The notes below the pieces were generated by a model. It did not search any database, was not told the DNA's origin, and saw only the letters and a list, made by a program, of their open reading frames with translations. The position numbers and the translations under genes are program-made. From Firmicutes bacterium UBA6132 (GTDB taxonomy: Bacteria > Bacillota_A > Clostridia > Tissierellales > Sedimentibacteraceae), in NCBI GenBank assembly GCA_002435835.1, contig DIVM01000379.1, forward strand, positions 1 through 32,482: 32,482 nt of DNA, written 5' to 3'. Within the stretch, counting starts at the first letter, position 1. Every line of letters begins with the position of its first letter. This document shows positions 24,781 to 32,214 of this stretch, in pieces.

Positions 24781-26187
24781 TTATTTTCCTATTGCATGCA
24801 AAGCAGAAATTTTACCAAATACTATATCGTCAAGTGTGTTGTTTCCAGCAACACGACCAGCACCGTAAAGACCACCAACAACTTCACCAGCTGCATATAA
24901 TCCTTCAATTACCTTACCATTTTTATCAAGTACTTGCGCATTTTCATTTATTGCAACACCACCCATTGTATAGTGGCTTGAAGGCTTTGTAATTGCTCCG
25001 TAGAAAGGAGCGGTTGTTACTTTACCCATAGTCTTTCTTCCAAATGGATCATTCTTTGCATTATATTCATCTACTGTTGCTTTAAGAGTTGCAGGGTCTA
25101 AACCAAGCTGTGTAGCTAATTCTTCGATTGTATTAGCTTGAACTCCCTTAGCTTTGTCTACCATTTTCTTACCATCTGGAGTATTGTAAACATCTGAATC
25201 AATGATTACATATGCCATATTATCTTGAGCCTTAATGATTTCTGCACCTAAATCCCAAGGTGATAATGTTTCATCTACGAATCTCTTTGCATCTTTATTA
25301 ACAATGATTCCACCCTTACCTTCTTCATTAACGATTATTTCTTTGAACCAGTAACCATTTAATGAAAGAGGTCTCATTTGGAAAAATTCCATGTCTTTAA
25401 GTTGTGCACCAATTGCTTGTGCCATTTTAATACCATCGCCTGTTGGTCCTGGTGTAGTCATTTCTGCATTAATACCTGCATATTTTGGATTGAACTCTGC
25501 AATCATTTCAGGAGCATTGTTTAATCCACCTGTTGCAAGTATAACAGACTTAGCTGTAATAACCTGTTCTTTTCCATCCTTGCCTGTAACCTTAGCGCCT
25601 ACAACTTTGCCATTTTCAACAACAAGTTCATTTGCTCTTGTTTCAACTTTTAATTCAAGGTTATCAAATGTAGCTGCTTTAGCTTGTAGAGCCTTAACCA
25701 GTTCTGCGCCATAGTGACCTTCTTCTGGAATGATCCAGAATGCATCCTTTGGATCAAGCTTATATTTTAAGCCAAGTGTCAATAACCATTCATATGCATC
25801 ATTACTGCTATTTACCAATAATTTTACAAGCTTTTCATCTGCAAGATTTTTAGAAGTTTCCATTGTCTTTTTGAAATGATCTTCTTTTGTGAATGGTCTT
25901 TTAGCTTCTTCATGTAGCTTTGTGTCTGAAGCTGTTATACCTGTTGCAGAAATAAGTGTATTACCACCAACTGCAGGCATCTTCTCAACTAATATTACAT
26001 TTGCGCCATTTTCAGCTGCAGTAATACTTGCTACTAAACCAGCGCCACCGCCTCCAATTACCAATACATCTGTGGAATTATTTTCTTTAGCTGGAGCTGC
26101 TGCTGGAGACGGGGTTGATGAGCAACCTGTAAGCATTGCTACTAATAACGACATGATTAAAAACGTGGACAATACTTTTTTCTTCAT
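24781..26187 (-). CDS. Secreted FAD-dependent reductase lipoprotein (fumarate reductase/flavocytochrome c-like)
   Basis: This 468-residue flavoprotein is anchored outside the membrane. The signal peptide ends at lipobox LTGC (Cys22), followed by a Pro/Ala linker. The FAD-binding GGGGAG (45-50) and the EKMPAVGGNT segment are intact. Residues expected in the soluble fumarate reductase active site appear in KRFVDET, SHYTMGGVA and GAGRVAGNN. No CxxCH haem motif is present. It would reduce an external acceptor such as fumarate or another unsaturated acid, or act as an electron sink. The FMN lipoprotein gene lies 24 nt upstream and probably feeds it electrons. GGAGG precedes ATG 26187. Substrate is undetermined. 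Confidence 0.9.
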   Translation of the reverse strand: MKKKVLSTFLIMSLLVAMLTGCSSTPSPAAAPAKENNSTDVLVIGGGGAGLVASITAAENGANVILVEKMPAVGGNTLISATGITASDTKLHEEAKRPFTKEDHFKKTMETSKNLADEKLVKLLVNSSNDAYEWLLTLGLKYKLDPKDAFWIIPEEGHYGAELVKALQAKAATFDNLELKVETRANELVVENGKVVGAKVTGKDGKEQVITAKSVILATGGLNNAPEMIAEFNPKYAGINAEMTTPGPTGDGIKMAQAIGAQLKDMEFFQMRPLSLNGYWFKEIIVNEEGKGGIIVNKDAKRFVDETLSPWDLGAEIIKAQDNMAYVIIDSDVYNTPDGKKMVDKAKGVQANTIEELATQLGLDPATLKATVDEYNAKNDPFGRKTMGKVTTAPFYGAITKPSSHYTMGGVAINENAQVLDKNGKVIEGLYAAGEVVGGLYGAGRVAGNNTLDDIVFGKISALHAIGK

Positions 26188-26211
26188 GATGTTCCTCCTA
26201 TAATTTCATAT

Positions 26212-26562
26212 TTATTTTTTCTGTGCATCCTTGATTGAGTCCTGAACAGCCTGCTTAATTGCATTGCTTGTTATAGTTGCACCACTGATAGCACTGATTT
26301 CTGTGGATTGAGCTTTTATGATCTCTTGTGGTATCTTTTCAAGTACAGCATCTGATAGTCCTGGAGTTTCACTGTGCTCAAGTATCTTAATAGCACTGAT
26401 TTTGCCTTTTTCTATAGTTACTTCTACCTTCATAGGACCATACTTGCCTTCACCACTTCCAGTATAAACACCATCTGTATATTTACCAGCAGCTTGACAA
26501 CCTACTGCAAATAGAAGTGTGAATACTAATAAAAAAATTAATAATTGCTTACTGTGTTTCAT
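26212..26562 (-). CDS. FMN-binding lipoprotein with covalent flavinylation motif
   Basis: This 116-residue lipoprotein has lipobox AVGC (Cys22) and a single FMN_bind domain. The SGAT motif (93-96) in AISGATITSNA predicts covalent FMN attachment at T96 by an ApbE-type transferase, outside the membrane. The DGVYTGSGEGKYGPMKVEV segment opens the domain. It is likely an electron carrier for the FAD reductase encoded just after it. The two polypeptides correspond to domains fused in some fumarate or urocanate reductases. AAAGGAG precedes ATG 26562. It has its own promoter (26610-26638), preceded by a repeat array that may bind the adjacent response regulator. No apbE gene is in the window. Confidence 0.92.
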   Translation of the reverse strand: MKHSKQLLIFLLVFTLLFAVGCQAAGKYTDGVYTGSGEGKYGPMKVEVTIEKGKISAIKILEHSETPGLSDAVLEKIPQEIIKAQSTEISAISGATITSNAIKQAVQDSIKDAQKK

Positions 26563-26609
26563 ATTATTACTCCTTTATATTTGTTAATAAATTAACTTTC
26601 CGTATAACA

Positions 26610-26638
26610 ATAATATCAAAAAAATAGAATGTTAACAA
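26610..26638 (-). promoter_or_regulatory. Sigma-A-type promoter of the FMN/FAD lipoprotein operon
   Basis: On the minus strand, TTGTTA (26633-26638) and TATTAT (26610-26615) are 17 nt apart. The -35 box is weak, as expected for an activated promoter. Confidence 0.55.
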
Positions 26639-26642
26639 TCTC

Positions 26643-26692
26643 ACAAATGTCCCTTTAATATGACAAAAGTCCCTCATTTGAGGGACTTTTGT
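26643..26692. promoter_or_regulatory. Repeat array: putative response-regulator sites and hairpin
   Basis: ACAAATGTCCCT (26643-26654) and ACAAAAGTCCCT (26663-26674) are direct repeats exactly 20 nt apart. An inverted copy AGGGACTTTTGT lies at 26681-26692. The last two form a perfect 13-bp hairpin (26663-26675 and 26680-26692) that includes the end of the response-regulator gene. The array abuts the -35 box at 26638. Confidence 0.6.
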
Positions 26693-27312
26693 CTCGACCA
26701 AAACATCGCTGCTTCAGTTCTGTTATTTACATTGATTTTTTTCATAATTTTACTCACATTATTGCGTACAGTTTTCTCTGATATAAATAATGCGTCAGCT
26801 ATTTCCTTATTCGTACATCCTTGGCTAATAAGATCTAATATTTTTCTATCTTGAGGAGCAAGTGAGTTACCTTCTTCATTTCCCTTTTGAATTATTTTAA
26901 CCAGTTTATGTGAAATGCTAGGATCAATAACAGTTATTCCTTTATAGCTATCAGTAATTGCATTGATAATTGCTTGACCTTCAATGTTTTTTAATATATA
27001 TCCATCTATACCAGCTTTAACTGCCTCATATACTATATTTTCTTCAGCAAAAGCAGTGAGGATGATGACTTTTACATTTGGCATAATGTTTTTCAGTTTT
27101 ATACACCCTGCTACACCATCACCATCAGGTAATTTCATATCTAGTAATATCACATCGGGCTTAAGGTTTTCAGCTTTTTCATAAGCTTCAGTCAATGACC
27201 CTGCTTCTCCTAATACTTGAATCGATGGATTTTTATCTAGAATAGAACGTATCCCATACCTAACAACAGCATGATCATCAACAAGAAGTACTTTTATATT
27301 TGATTTACTCAT
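26674..27312 (-). CDS. LuxR/NarL-family response regulator
   Basis: This 212-residue two-component regulator has a receiver domain (1-125) with acidic pair D12-D13, phosphorylation site D58 (LLDMKLP) and lysine in YILKN. The C-terminal LuxR-type helix-turn-helix (about 148-205) has the GCTNKEIADALFISEKTVRNNV motif region. Start ATG 27312 overlaps the kinase stop by eight bases (ATGAGTAA), so the pair is translationally coupled. Its 3' end forms part of a hairpin/repeat next to the flavoprotein promoter, suggesting it controls those genes. The signal is unknown. Confidence 0.94.
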   Translation of the reverse strand: MSKSNIKVLLVDDHAVVRYGIRSILDKNPSIQVLGEAGSLTEAYEKAENLKPDVILLDMKLPDGDGVAGCIKLKNIMPNVKVIILTAFAEENIVYEAVKAGIDGYILKNIEGQAIINAITDSYKGITVIDPSISHKLVKIIQKGNEEGNSLAPQDRKILDLISQGCTNKEIADALFISEKTVRNNVSKIMKKINVNNRTEAAMFWSRQKSLK

Positions 27313-28708
27313 TTAACCCTTCCTCCCATGGTACAATTAATGTTACAGTTGTCCCGTTGGGACTACTATCAATATTTAACACGCCTCCAATAGAAGCAGT
27401 ACGCTCTTGCATTGAACTTAAGCCAAACTTTCTTTTGTTTCTATATTGCTTTATGTCAAATCCTTCTCCATTGTCATTTACCTCAGCAACCACTGACATC
27501 ATATCATAACTAATTGTAATATTGATTGCAGAGGATTTTGAATGTTTAATTGAATTACTGATTGCTTCTTGTATAATATAGTAAATTTGTGTTAGCTTAT
27601 GAGATGATAAATAGCGAATTATTATATCAGGTATCTGATAATCTAAAATAATCACTGCTTTAGTTATTTTTTTCAAACTATCAATGGATTCATCTAATTG
27701 CATTTTAAATTGATCCATACCCATTTGGGTAGTCGATATTGCTTCAATGAATTCTCGGATTTTTTGGATTGCATTGTTTAAATCATTTTTAATATGTCTT
27801 AATTCACAATGAAGCAATTCGACTTCATTTTCCATTAGAAGACTTTCAATTTGTAGCCCTGAAGCAAATAAATCCTGTATTATTCCATCATGTAGATCCC
27901 TTCCGAATCTTCTTCTTTCTTGGTTTGCTACACGTTCTCGCTCAAGACTTTGAATGATCAAATCACTCTCTTGACGGAAAATATCTAAAATTCCTATAAA
28001 CAAAACAGTAATAAATACTGCTGATATCATACGCCCAAATTCTACGGGAAATCCAAAAATATCAAGAAAAACATGTTTATTAATTATGTTAGCAGGAAAA
28101 AAATCTCGCCTATTAACTAATACTCCTGCAAAGATACCATATGAAACAAATGATGCTGCTAAAAGTTTGAATTTAATTACTGCCCATTGCATCTTCATTA
28201 TTTTTAGTATTCTTGAATTATAAATAAGCGCTGTGGCAGTAATTATTGAAGCAGGGAATCCAATAAAATATCTACATAAGTTATCATATTCTAAATTGAT
28301 TATAAAAGATAACCCTCCGTTTTTGAGGATTGCGCTTTGATATAAAAGCAACCATATGGCAAAAATTATCCAAGGAAGCCATTCAAGAAACCTACTGTGT
28401 TTTCCTTTATAATCTACAATTTTTATACTGAAATACAATAGTGTAGTAAAAGATAATGCATTTAAAAGTACAGCGACCATTAGTAGAAAAAGTTTCTCTT
28501 TTGGAAACAAGTCTGTTAATACAAACATGATCAGCCATTCCACTAATGCATGCATGATACCGAATAAACCAAGGTAGTTAATTGCTCCTAATAATGGAAA
28601 ACTCGTTTCTTTTGGAATTTTGTATTGCAATGCAATTACACCCATGGTAAAAAAACTTATTCCATAAATAAAGAATAATATAATAAAGAAATTCCCTGAA
28701 TATAACAT
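27305..28708 (-). CDS. Membrane sensor histidine kinase, HisKA_3 (NarL partner) type
   Basis: This protein of about 467 residues has six to seven N-terminal membrane segments and no large external domain. The HisKA_3 dimerisation domain has FGRDLHDGIIQDL, where the histidine is phosphorylated. The HATPase_c domain has an EAISNSIKHS N-box and DNGEGFD, then GLSSMQER. I place the start at ATG 28708, one or two bases after the permease stop; upstream in-frame ATG 28729 and TTG 28732 overlap that gene and have no ribosome site. It pairs with the following response regulator. The membrane sensor suggests a lipid-soluble or membrane signal (inference). Confidence 0.9.
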   Translation of the reverse strand: MLYSGNFFIILFFIYGISFFTMGVIALQYKIPKETSFPLLGAINYLGLFGIMHALVEWLIMFVLTDLFPKEKLFLLMVAVLLNALSFTTLLYFSIKIVDYKGKHSRFLEWLPWIIFAIWLLLYQSAILKNGGLSFIINLEYDNLCRYFIGFPASIITATALIYNSRILKIMKMQWAVIKFKLLAASFVSYGIFAGVLVNRRDFFPANIINKHVFLDIFGFPVEFGRMISAVFITVLFIGILDIFRQESDLIIQSLERERVANQERRRFGRDLHDGIIQDLFASGLQIESLLMENEVELLHCELRHIKNDLNNAIQKIREFIEAISTTQMGMDQFKMQLDESIDSLKKITKAVIILDYQIPDIIIRYLSSHKLTQIYYIIQEAISNSIKHSKSSAINITISYDMMSVVAEVNDNGEGFDIKQYRNKRKFGLSSMQERTASIGGVLNIDSSPNGTTVTLIVPWEEGLNE

Positions 28709-28709
28709 T

Positions 28710-29507
28710 TTATTTTTCGCTCCAATCATCAAGCACTAATTGGTCTTGTTTATTGAAAAATGTTTTATAGCCAAGATGTACAAAAATAATAACGGTTAAA
28801 GCTACACTTCCAAGTATTCCGAGCATAATTGCTATCTGATACTCTATAGCAGTCAATGGAGATGTTCCGGATAGTATTTGCCCTGTCATCATTCCAGGAA
28901 GAAATACTATTCCCATACCCACCATGGAATTTATTGTAGGAAGAATAGCAGAATCAAAGGCATTATTTACTATTTGTTTTGATGCCATTTTGGGAGTGGC
29001 ACCTAACATTAACGCCCCTTCCACTAAGCTACTTTGCATATGAAATCCATCCACAAGTCTTGTTACTCCAAGTGAAATACCTGTCATGGAATTCCCTACA
29101 AGCATTCCTGCTATAGGGATGAAATATCGGGGATCATACCAAGGTGATACATTGACCACAATTAGTATAAAGAAAAATAAGCTTAAGATCGTTCCACATA
29201 TCATTGATATAGCAATTGTTTTCTTTAGACTTGCAGAAGTCTTTTGTTTGATTCGTTTTATGATATTGTTAATTGCAAATATCTCCATAACTATTATGAT
29301 TAAAATTGTATATATAGGATTTGGTTTTTCAAAAAGATACACTAATACATAGCCTGTTAAAATCAGCTGAATTGTCATCCTGAATGTTGATATTAGTATC
29401 TCTGTTTCTCTTCTTATTCCTTTTATTCTAACAATTACAAGCAAAATTAATACAAAAACATAAGCGGCTACCATTTGCCATATTTGCAAATCTACTACTC
29501 CGTTCAT
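28710..29507 (-). CDS. fetB: FetB/UPF0014-family ABC exporter permease
   Basis: This 265-residue membrane protein has about seven hydrophobic segments and matches the UPF0014 family (FetB/YbbM). Family motifs include the GIRRETEILISTFRMTIQL stretch, GNSMTGISLG, and LMLGATPKMAS near residue 168. E. coli FetAB is linked to iron export and oxidative-stress resistance. The ATPase gene lies 2 nt upstream. GGAGGA precedes ATG 29507. Iron as substrate is inferred from the family; other metals are possible. Confidence 0.88.
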   Translation of the reverse strand: MNGVVDLQIWQMVAAYVFVLILLVIVRIKGIRRETEILISTFRMTIQLILTGYVLVYLFEKPNPIYTILIIIVMEIFAINNIIKRIKQKTSASLKKTIAISMICGTILSLFFFILIVVNVSPWYDPRYFIPIAGMLVGNSMTGISLGVTRLVDGFHMQSSLVEGALMLGATPKMASKQIVNNAFDSAILPTINSMVGMGIVFLPGMMTGQILSGTSPLTAIEYQIAIMLGILGSVALTVIIFVHLGYKTFFNKQDQLVLDDWSEK

Positions 29508-29509
29508 AA

Positions 29510-30139
29510 TTATTCCTCCATTAACTGTCCCGATTTTATCTCAATGATATTATCAGCAAATGTACTAGCAACCTTTTTAGAATGTGTTACCATTATTACT
29601 GTTTTATTGTTCTTCTTGCTGTATTCGACCACGGCTTTAATAATCAGCTGTTCTGTATCTTCATCTAATGCTGATGAAGGCTCATCCAGTAAAAAAACAT
29701 CTGGATTTAATAGAATTATTCTACCTAAGGACAATCTTTGTTTTTCACCGCCAGATAGTTTATCAGCATTTTCATCAAGAGATTTATTTAAGTGAACAAG
29801 CTTTAAAACTTCCAACATTATAGCTTCTGTTGCTTCAATTTTCTCTGCAAACCTAAACCCAATTTGTAGGTTTTCTCTAATACTGCCATCGAATATTATA
29901 GGAGCTTGTGGTAACATTACGACTTTTCTTCTCAGCTCTACAGAATCGATATTAGATAAATTCTTCCCTTCAAATAGTATGGTTCCAGCATCTGGGCTAA
30001 TTAGCTTATTAAGCATCCTCATTAGAGTTGTCTTTCCACTGCCACTCTGCCCCACAATACAATTGATTTTATGCTCAGGTATAGCTAAGTATTTTATATT
30101 CAATATATTTTTGTACTTTAAGTCCTTAATTTCAAACAT
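29510..30139 (-). CDS. fetA: FetA-like ABC exporter ATP-binding protein
   Basis: This 209-residue ATPase has Walker A GQSGSGKTT (about 30-38), signature LSGGEKQR, Walker B VFLLDEPSSALD and switch region VTHS. It is short, like FetA proteins. It is followed at once by the FetB-like permease and preceded by the PadR gene, 12 nt away. AAAGGAT lies before the ATG at 30139. It should power metal export with FetB. Confidence 0.88.
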   Translation of the reverse strand: MFEIKDLKYKNILNIKYLAIPEHKINCIVGQSGSGKTTLMRMLNKLISPDAGTILFEGKNLSNIDSVELRRKVVMLPQAPIIFDGSIRENLQIGFRFAEKIEATEAIMLEVLKLVHLNKSLDENADKLSGGEKQRLSLGRIILLNPDVFLLDEPSSALDEDTEQLIIKAVVEYSKKNNKTVIMVTHSKKVASTFADNIIEIKSGQLMEE

Positions 30140-30151
30140 ATAATATCCTTT

Positions 30152-30460
30152 CTAATCTTTAATTTCCTTAAATAATTCGTATGCCTTACTTCTTGCTTCT
30201 TCTAAAACTTCGATTCCTACCTGTGTAATTTTATAGTATTTGCGTATTTTCTTTTCTACTAAACGTTCCTCTCGTTCCAGCAAGCCTGCTGATTCTAAGC
30301 TGTGTAGCAAGGGATATAAAGTTCCTGGACTCATGTTGTAACCATGCTCCTGCAGTTCCTCTATCATCCAAGACCCAAAGAAAGGCTCTTTCTTGGCATG
30401 ATGCAATATATGAATATGAATAAAACCTAAAAATAATCGTCTTAAGATTTTATTTTCCAA
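30152..30460 (-). CDS. PadR-family transcriptional regulator
   Basis: This 102-residue winged-helix protein has the PadR pattern: LGFIHIHILHH in the first helices, WMIEELQEHGYNMSPGTLYPLLHSLESAGLL as recognition region, and a basic wing EEKKIRKYYKIT-like segment. The C-terminal helix (EVLEEARSKAYELFKEI) is the dimerisation arm. Start is TTG 30460, with AAAGGAG eight nt upstream; a GTG at 30469 overlaps that site. It lies between the transporter and FetAB genes, and probably represses this operon, with a dyad upstream of the first gene as a candidate operator. Confidence 0.9.
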   Translation of the reverse strand: MENKILRRLFLGFIHIHILHHAKKEPFFGSWMIEELQEHGYNMSPGTLYPLLHSLESAGLLEREERLVEKKIRKYYKITQVGIEVLEEARSKAYELFKEIKD

Positions 30461-30483
30461 TGTAATCACTCCTTTAGATTAAT

Positions 30484-31665
30484 TTAAATCAGAGACAGAA
30501 GAAAACCTATGGTACCGCCAGACAATACTAACCAAGCTGAATTTATCTTGAATTTGAATACTACAACTAACGAAGCCAATGCAAGCAATGTTGTGGGAAT
30601 ATCTACAACTGCCGATATGCCTAGCTTCAAGCTTACTACTGCCATTAAGCCCCATGATGCAACATTTACACCATCTAGCACACTTGCAATAAGTTTAGAG
30701 CTCCTCAGCTTTGGTATAATAGGATTCAATAATCCAACCAGAACAAATGCTGGCAAGAATATTCCTATGGTTGCTAAAATAGCTCCTGGAATACCCTGTA
30801 TAAGATATCCTATAAATGTTGCTGTTGTAAATACCGGGCCTGGTGTAAATTGACCTACAGCTACAGCATCCAATATTTGTTGACTGGTTAATATTCCAAG
30901 TCTCTCCACAAAATCAGCTTCGAGGAAGGCTAACAGTACATAGCCACTGCCATATAATACCGATCCGATTTTTAAAAAGGTTAAAAATATGCTTACTATA
31001 CTCATGCTTTTTGCTTGTATTAAGTTTGGAGCTAAAGCACCAAATGGTAGCAAAATTGGTGCAAAGGAAAAAAGTTTATTGTTTTTAAACTTCTTCACAT
31101 TGCTTATAAGCATCATGCTAATGCCAGCAATAGCTAATAATAATATTTCATTCATACCCAGAAAAGAAAGTGCAATTACTGCCATACCAATGAATCCAAG
31201 TGTTTTGTTTTTTATAGCTGATTGACCTAATCTGATTAATGCCTGTAATACTATTGCTATGATAACAGGTTTAATTCCATAAAGAATATTTGAAACTTCA
31301 GGTAAAGATCCATATTTCACATACATCATAGCAAATACTAATACAATCAGCATTGCTGGTACAATAAAGCAAGTACCTGCAAGAATTAAACCAAGCCATC
31401 CACCACGTTCATAACCTAAATGTATTGCTAACTCAGTTGAGTTAGGTCCAGGAATTAGATTTGTAGCCCCTAACAAATCAAGAAACTTATCCTTTTCCAA
31501 CCATTTTCTTTTTTTGACTATCTCATCATCCATCATTGCAATATGTGCAGCAGGTCCCCCAAATGCTGTTGTTCCAAGCTTAAAAAACACAGCAGAGATT
31601 TCTTTTAATCTGTTTTTTTGATCTTCTTTTGATAAACTATAGAATTCATGTTTATTATTTTTCAT
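30484..31665 (-). CDS. chrA: Chromate transporter (CHR) family membrane protein
   Basis: This 393-residue protein has about ten to twelve membrane segments and two homologous halves. The first half has FGGPAAHIAMM and NLIPGPNSTELA, the second has YGSGYVLLAFLEADFV and GQFTPGPVFTTATFIGYL. These are the CHR domain signatures of long-chain ChrA proteins, which export chromate or related anions. GGGAGGA precedes ATG 31665. It is the first gene of the minus-strand run chrA-padR-fetA-fetB-kinase-regulator, with short gaps throughout. In an anaerobe the natural anion may not be chromate. Confidence 0.88.
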   Translation of the reverse strand: MKNNKHEFYSLSKEDQKNRLKEISAVFFKLGTTAFGGPAAHIAMMDDEIVKKRKWLEKDKFLDLLGATNLIPGPNSTELAIHLGYERGGWLGLILAGTCFIVPAMLIVLVFAMMYVKYGSLPEVSNILYGIKPVIIAIVLQALIRLGQSAIKNKTLGFIGMAVIALSFLGMNEILLLAIAGISMMLISNVKKFKNNKLFSFAPILLPFGALAPNLIQAKSMSIVSIFLTFLKIGSVLYGSGYVLLAFLEADFVERLGILTSQQILDAVAVGQFTPGPVFTTATFIGYLIQGIPGAILATIGIFLPAFVLVGLLNPIIPKLRSSKLIASVLDGVNVASWGLMAVVSLKLGISAVVDIPTTLLALASLVVVFKFKINSAWLVLSGGTIGFLLSLI

Positions 31666-31720
31666 ATTATCCTCCCTTTAATACAGATTATTAGTTTATA
31701 TATTAAAAACTGCATTAAAT

Positions 31721-31756
31721 ATTATATCGTAATTCGTTATCATGTTTCGATATGAT
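31721..31756 (-). promoter_or_regulatory. Putative -10 box and dyads upstream of chrA
   Basis: A minus-strand TATAAT lies at 31721-31726 without a good -35 box. ATATCG (31724-31729) pairs with CGATAT (31748-31753), and ATCAT (31739-31743) pairs with ATGAT (31752-31756) across 8 nt. PadR sites often have short arms with an 8-nt spacer, so this is a weak operator candidate. Confidence 0.35.
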
Positions 31757-31853
31757 TATACACGAAGTTTTATTACTAATGCAATAAAAATATTATTATC
31801 AATATTTACCATAAAAAAATCTACTTTTTAGAGCAGTGTTAAAAAATACTTTA

Positions 31854-31882
31854 TTGACAATTATTCAAAAATGATGTATAAT
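31854..31882 (+). promoter_or_regulatory. Consensus sigma-A promoter of the iorA T-box leader
   Basis: TTGACA (31854-31859) and TATAAT (31877-31882) match consensus perfectly with a 17-nt spacer. Confidence 0.88.
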
Positions 31883-31888
31883 TTTAAC

Positions 31889-32178
31889 AATATTTAAATA
31901 TTTGCGTTGAAGCAGAGAAAGATATTTTGTCATTTTTAGAGAGTCGGATAAGGTGAAAGCCGATAATGAGAGTATATGTAATATTCACTGATGAGCATGT
32001 TTGTAGAACGGATTACTAAGTAGACAAACACGTATACCCACGTTATAGGGTTAGAGGTTAATTGACTTTGATGAGTGATGATATTTTATATCATAAAAAG
32101 GGTGGTAACGCGGATCTTTCGTCCCTATAAGTATATTTGCAATGTAAATATGTTTATAGGAATGAAAGATTTTTTTTA
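31889..32178 (+). promoter_or_regulatory. T-box leader, probable Phe (UUC) specifier
   Basis: Stem I landmarks are AGAGAGTCGG (about 31938), GGTGAAAGCCGAT (from 31952) and TGATGAGCATG. The candidate specifier is TTC (31984-31986), followed by A and CTGATGAG. The T-box AGGGTGGTAACGCGG (about 32099-32113) is near canonical; its UGGU bulge would pair with a tRNA ending ACCA, as in tRNA-Phe. The terminator arms (32114-32130 and 32153-32170) precede a long T run. Uncharged tRNA should allow readthrough into iorA. Confidence 0.88.
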
Positions 32179-32214
32179 TCCAAATTTTTAATAATAATTA
32201 TAAGGGGACGCTAT

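Noticed and set aside
25391..25714. Open frame on the plus strand, antisense to the FAD reductase
   Set aside because: It mirrors the coding frame of a strongly supported gene, has no ribosome site and shows no recognisable domain.
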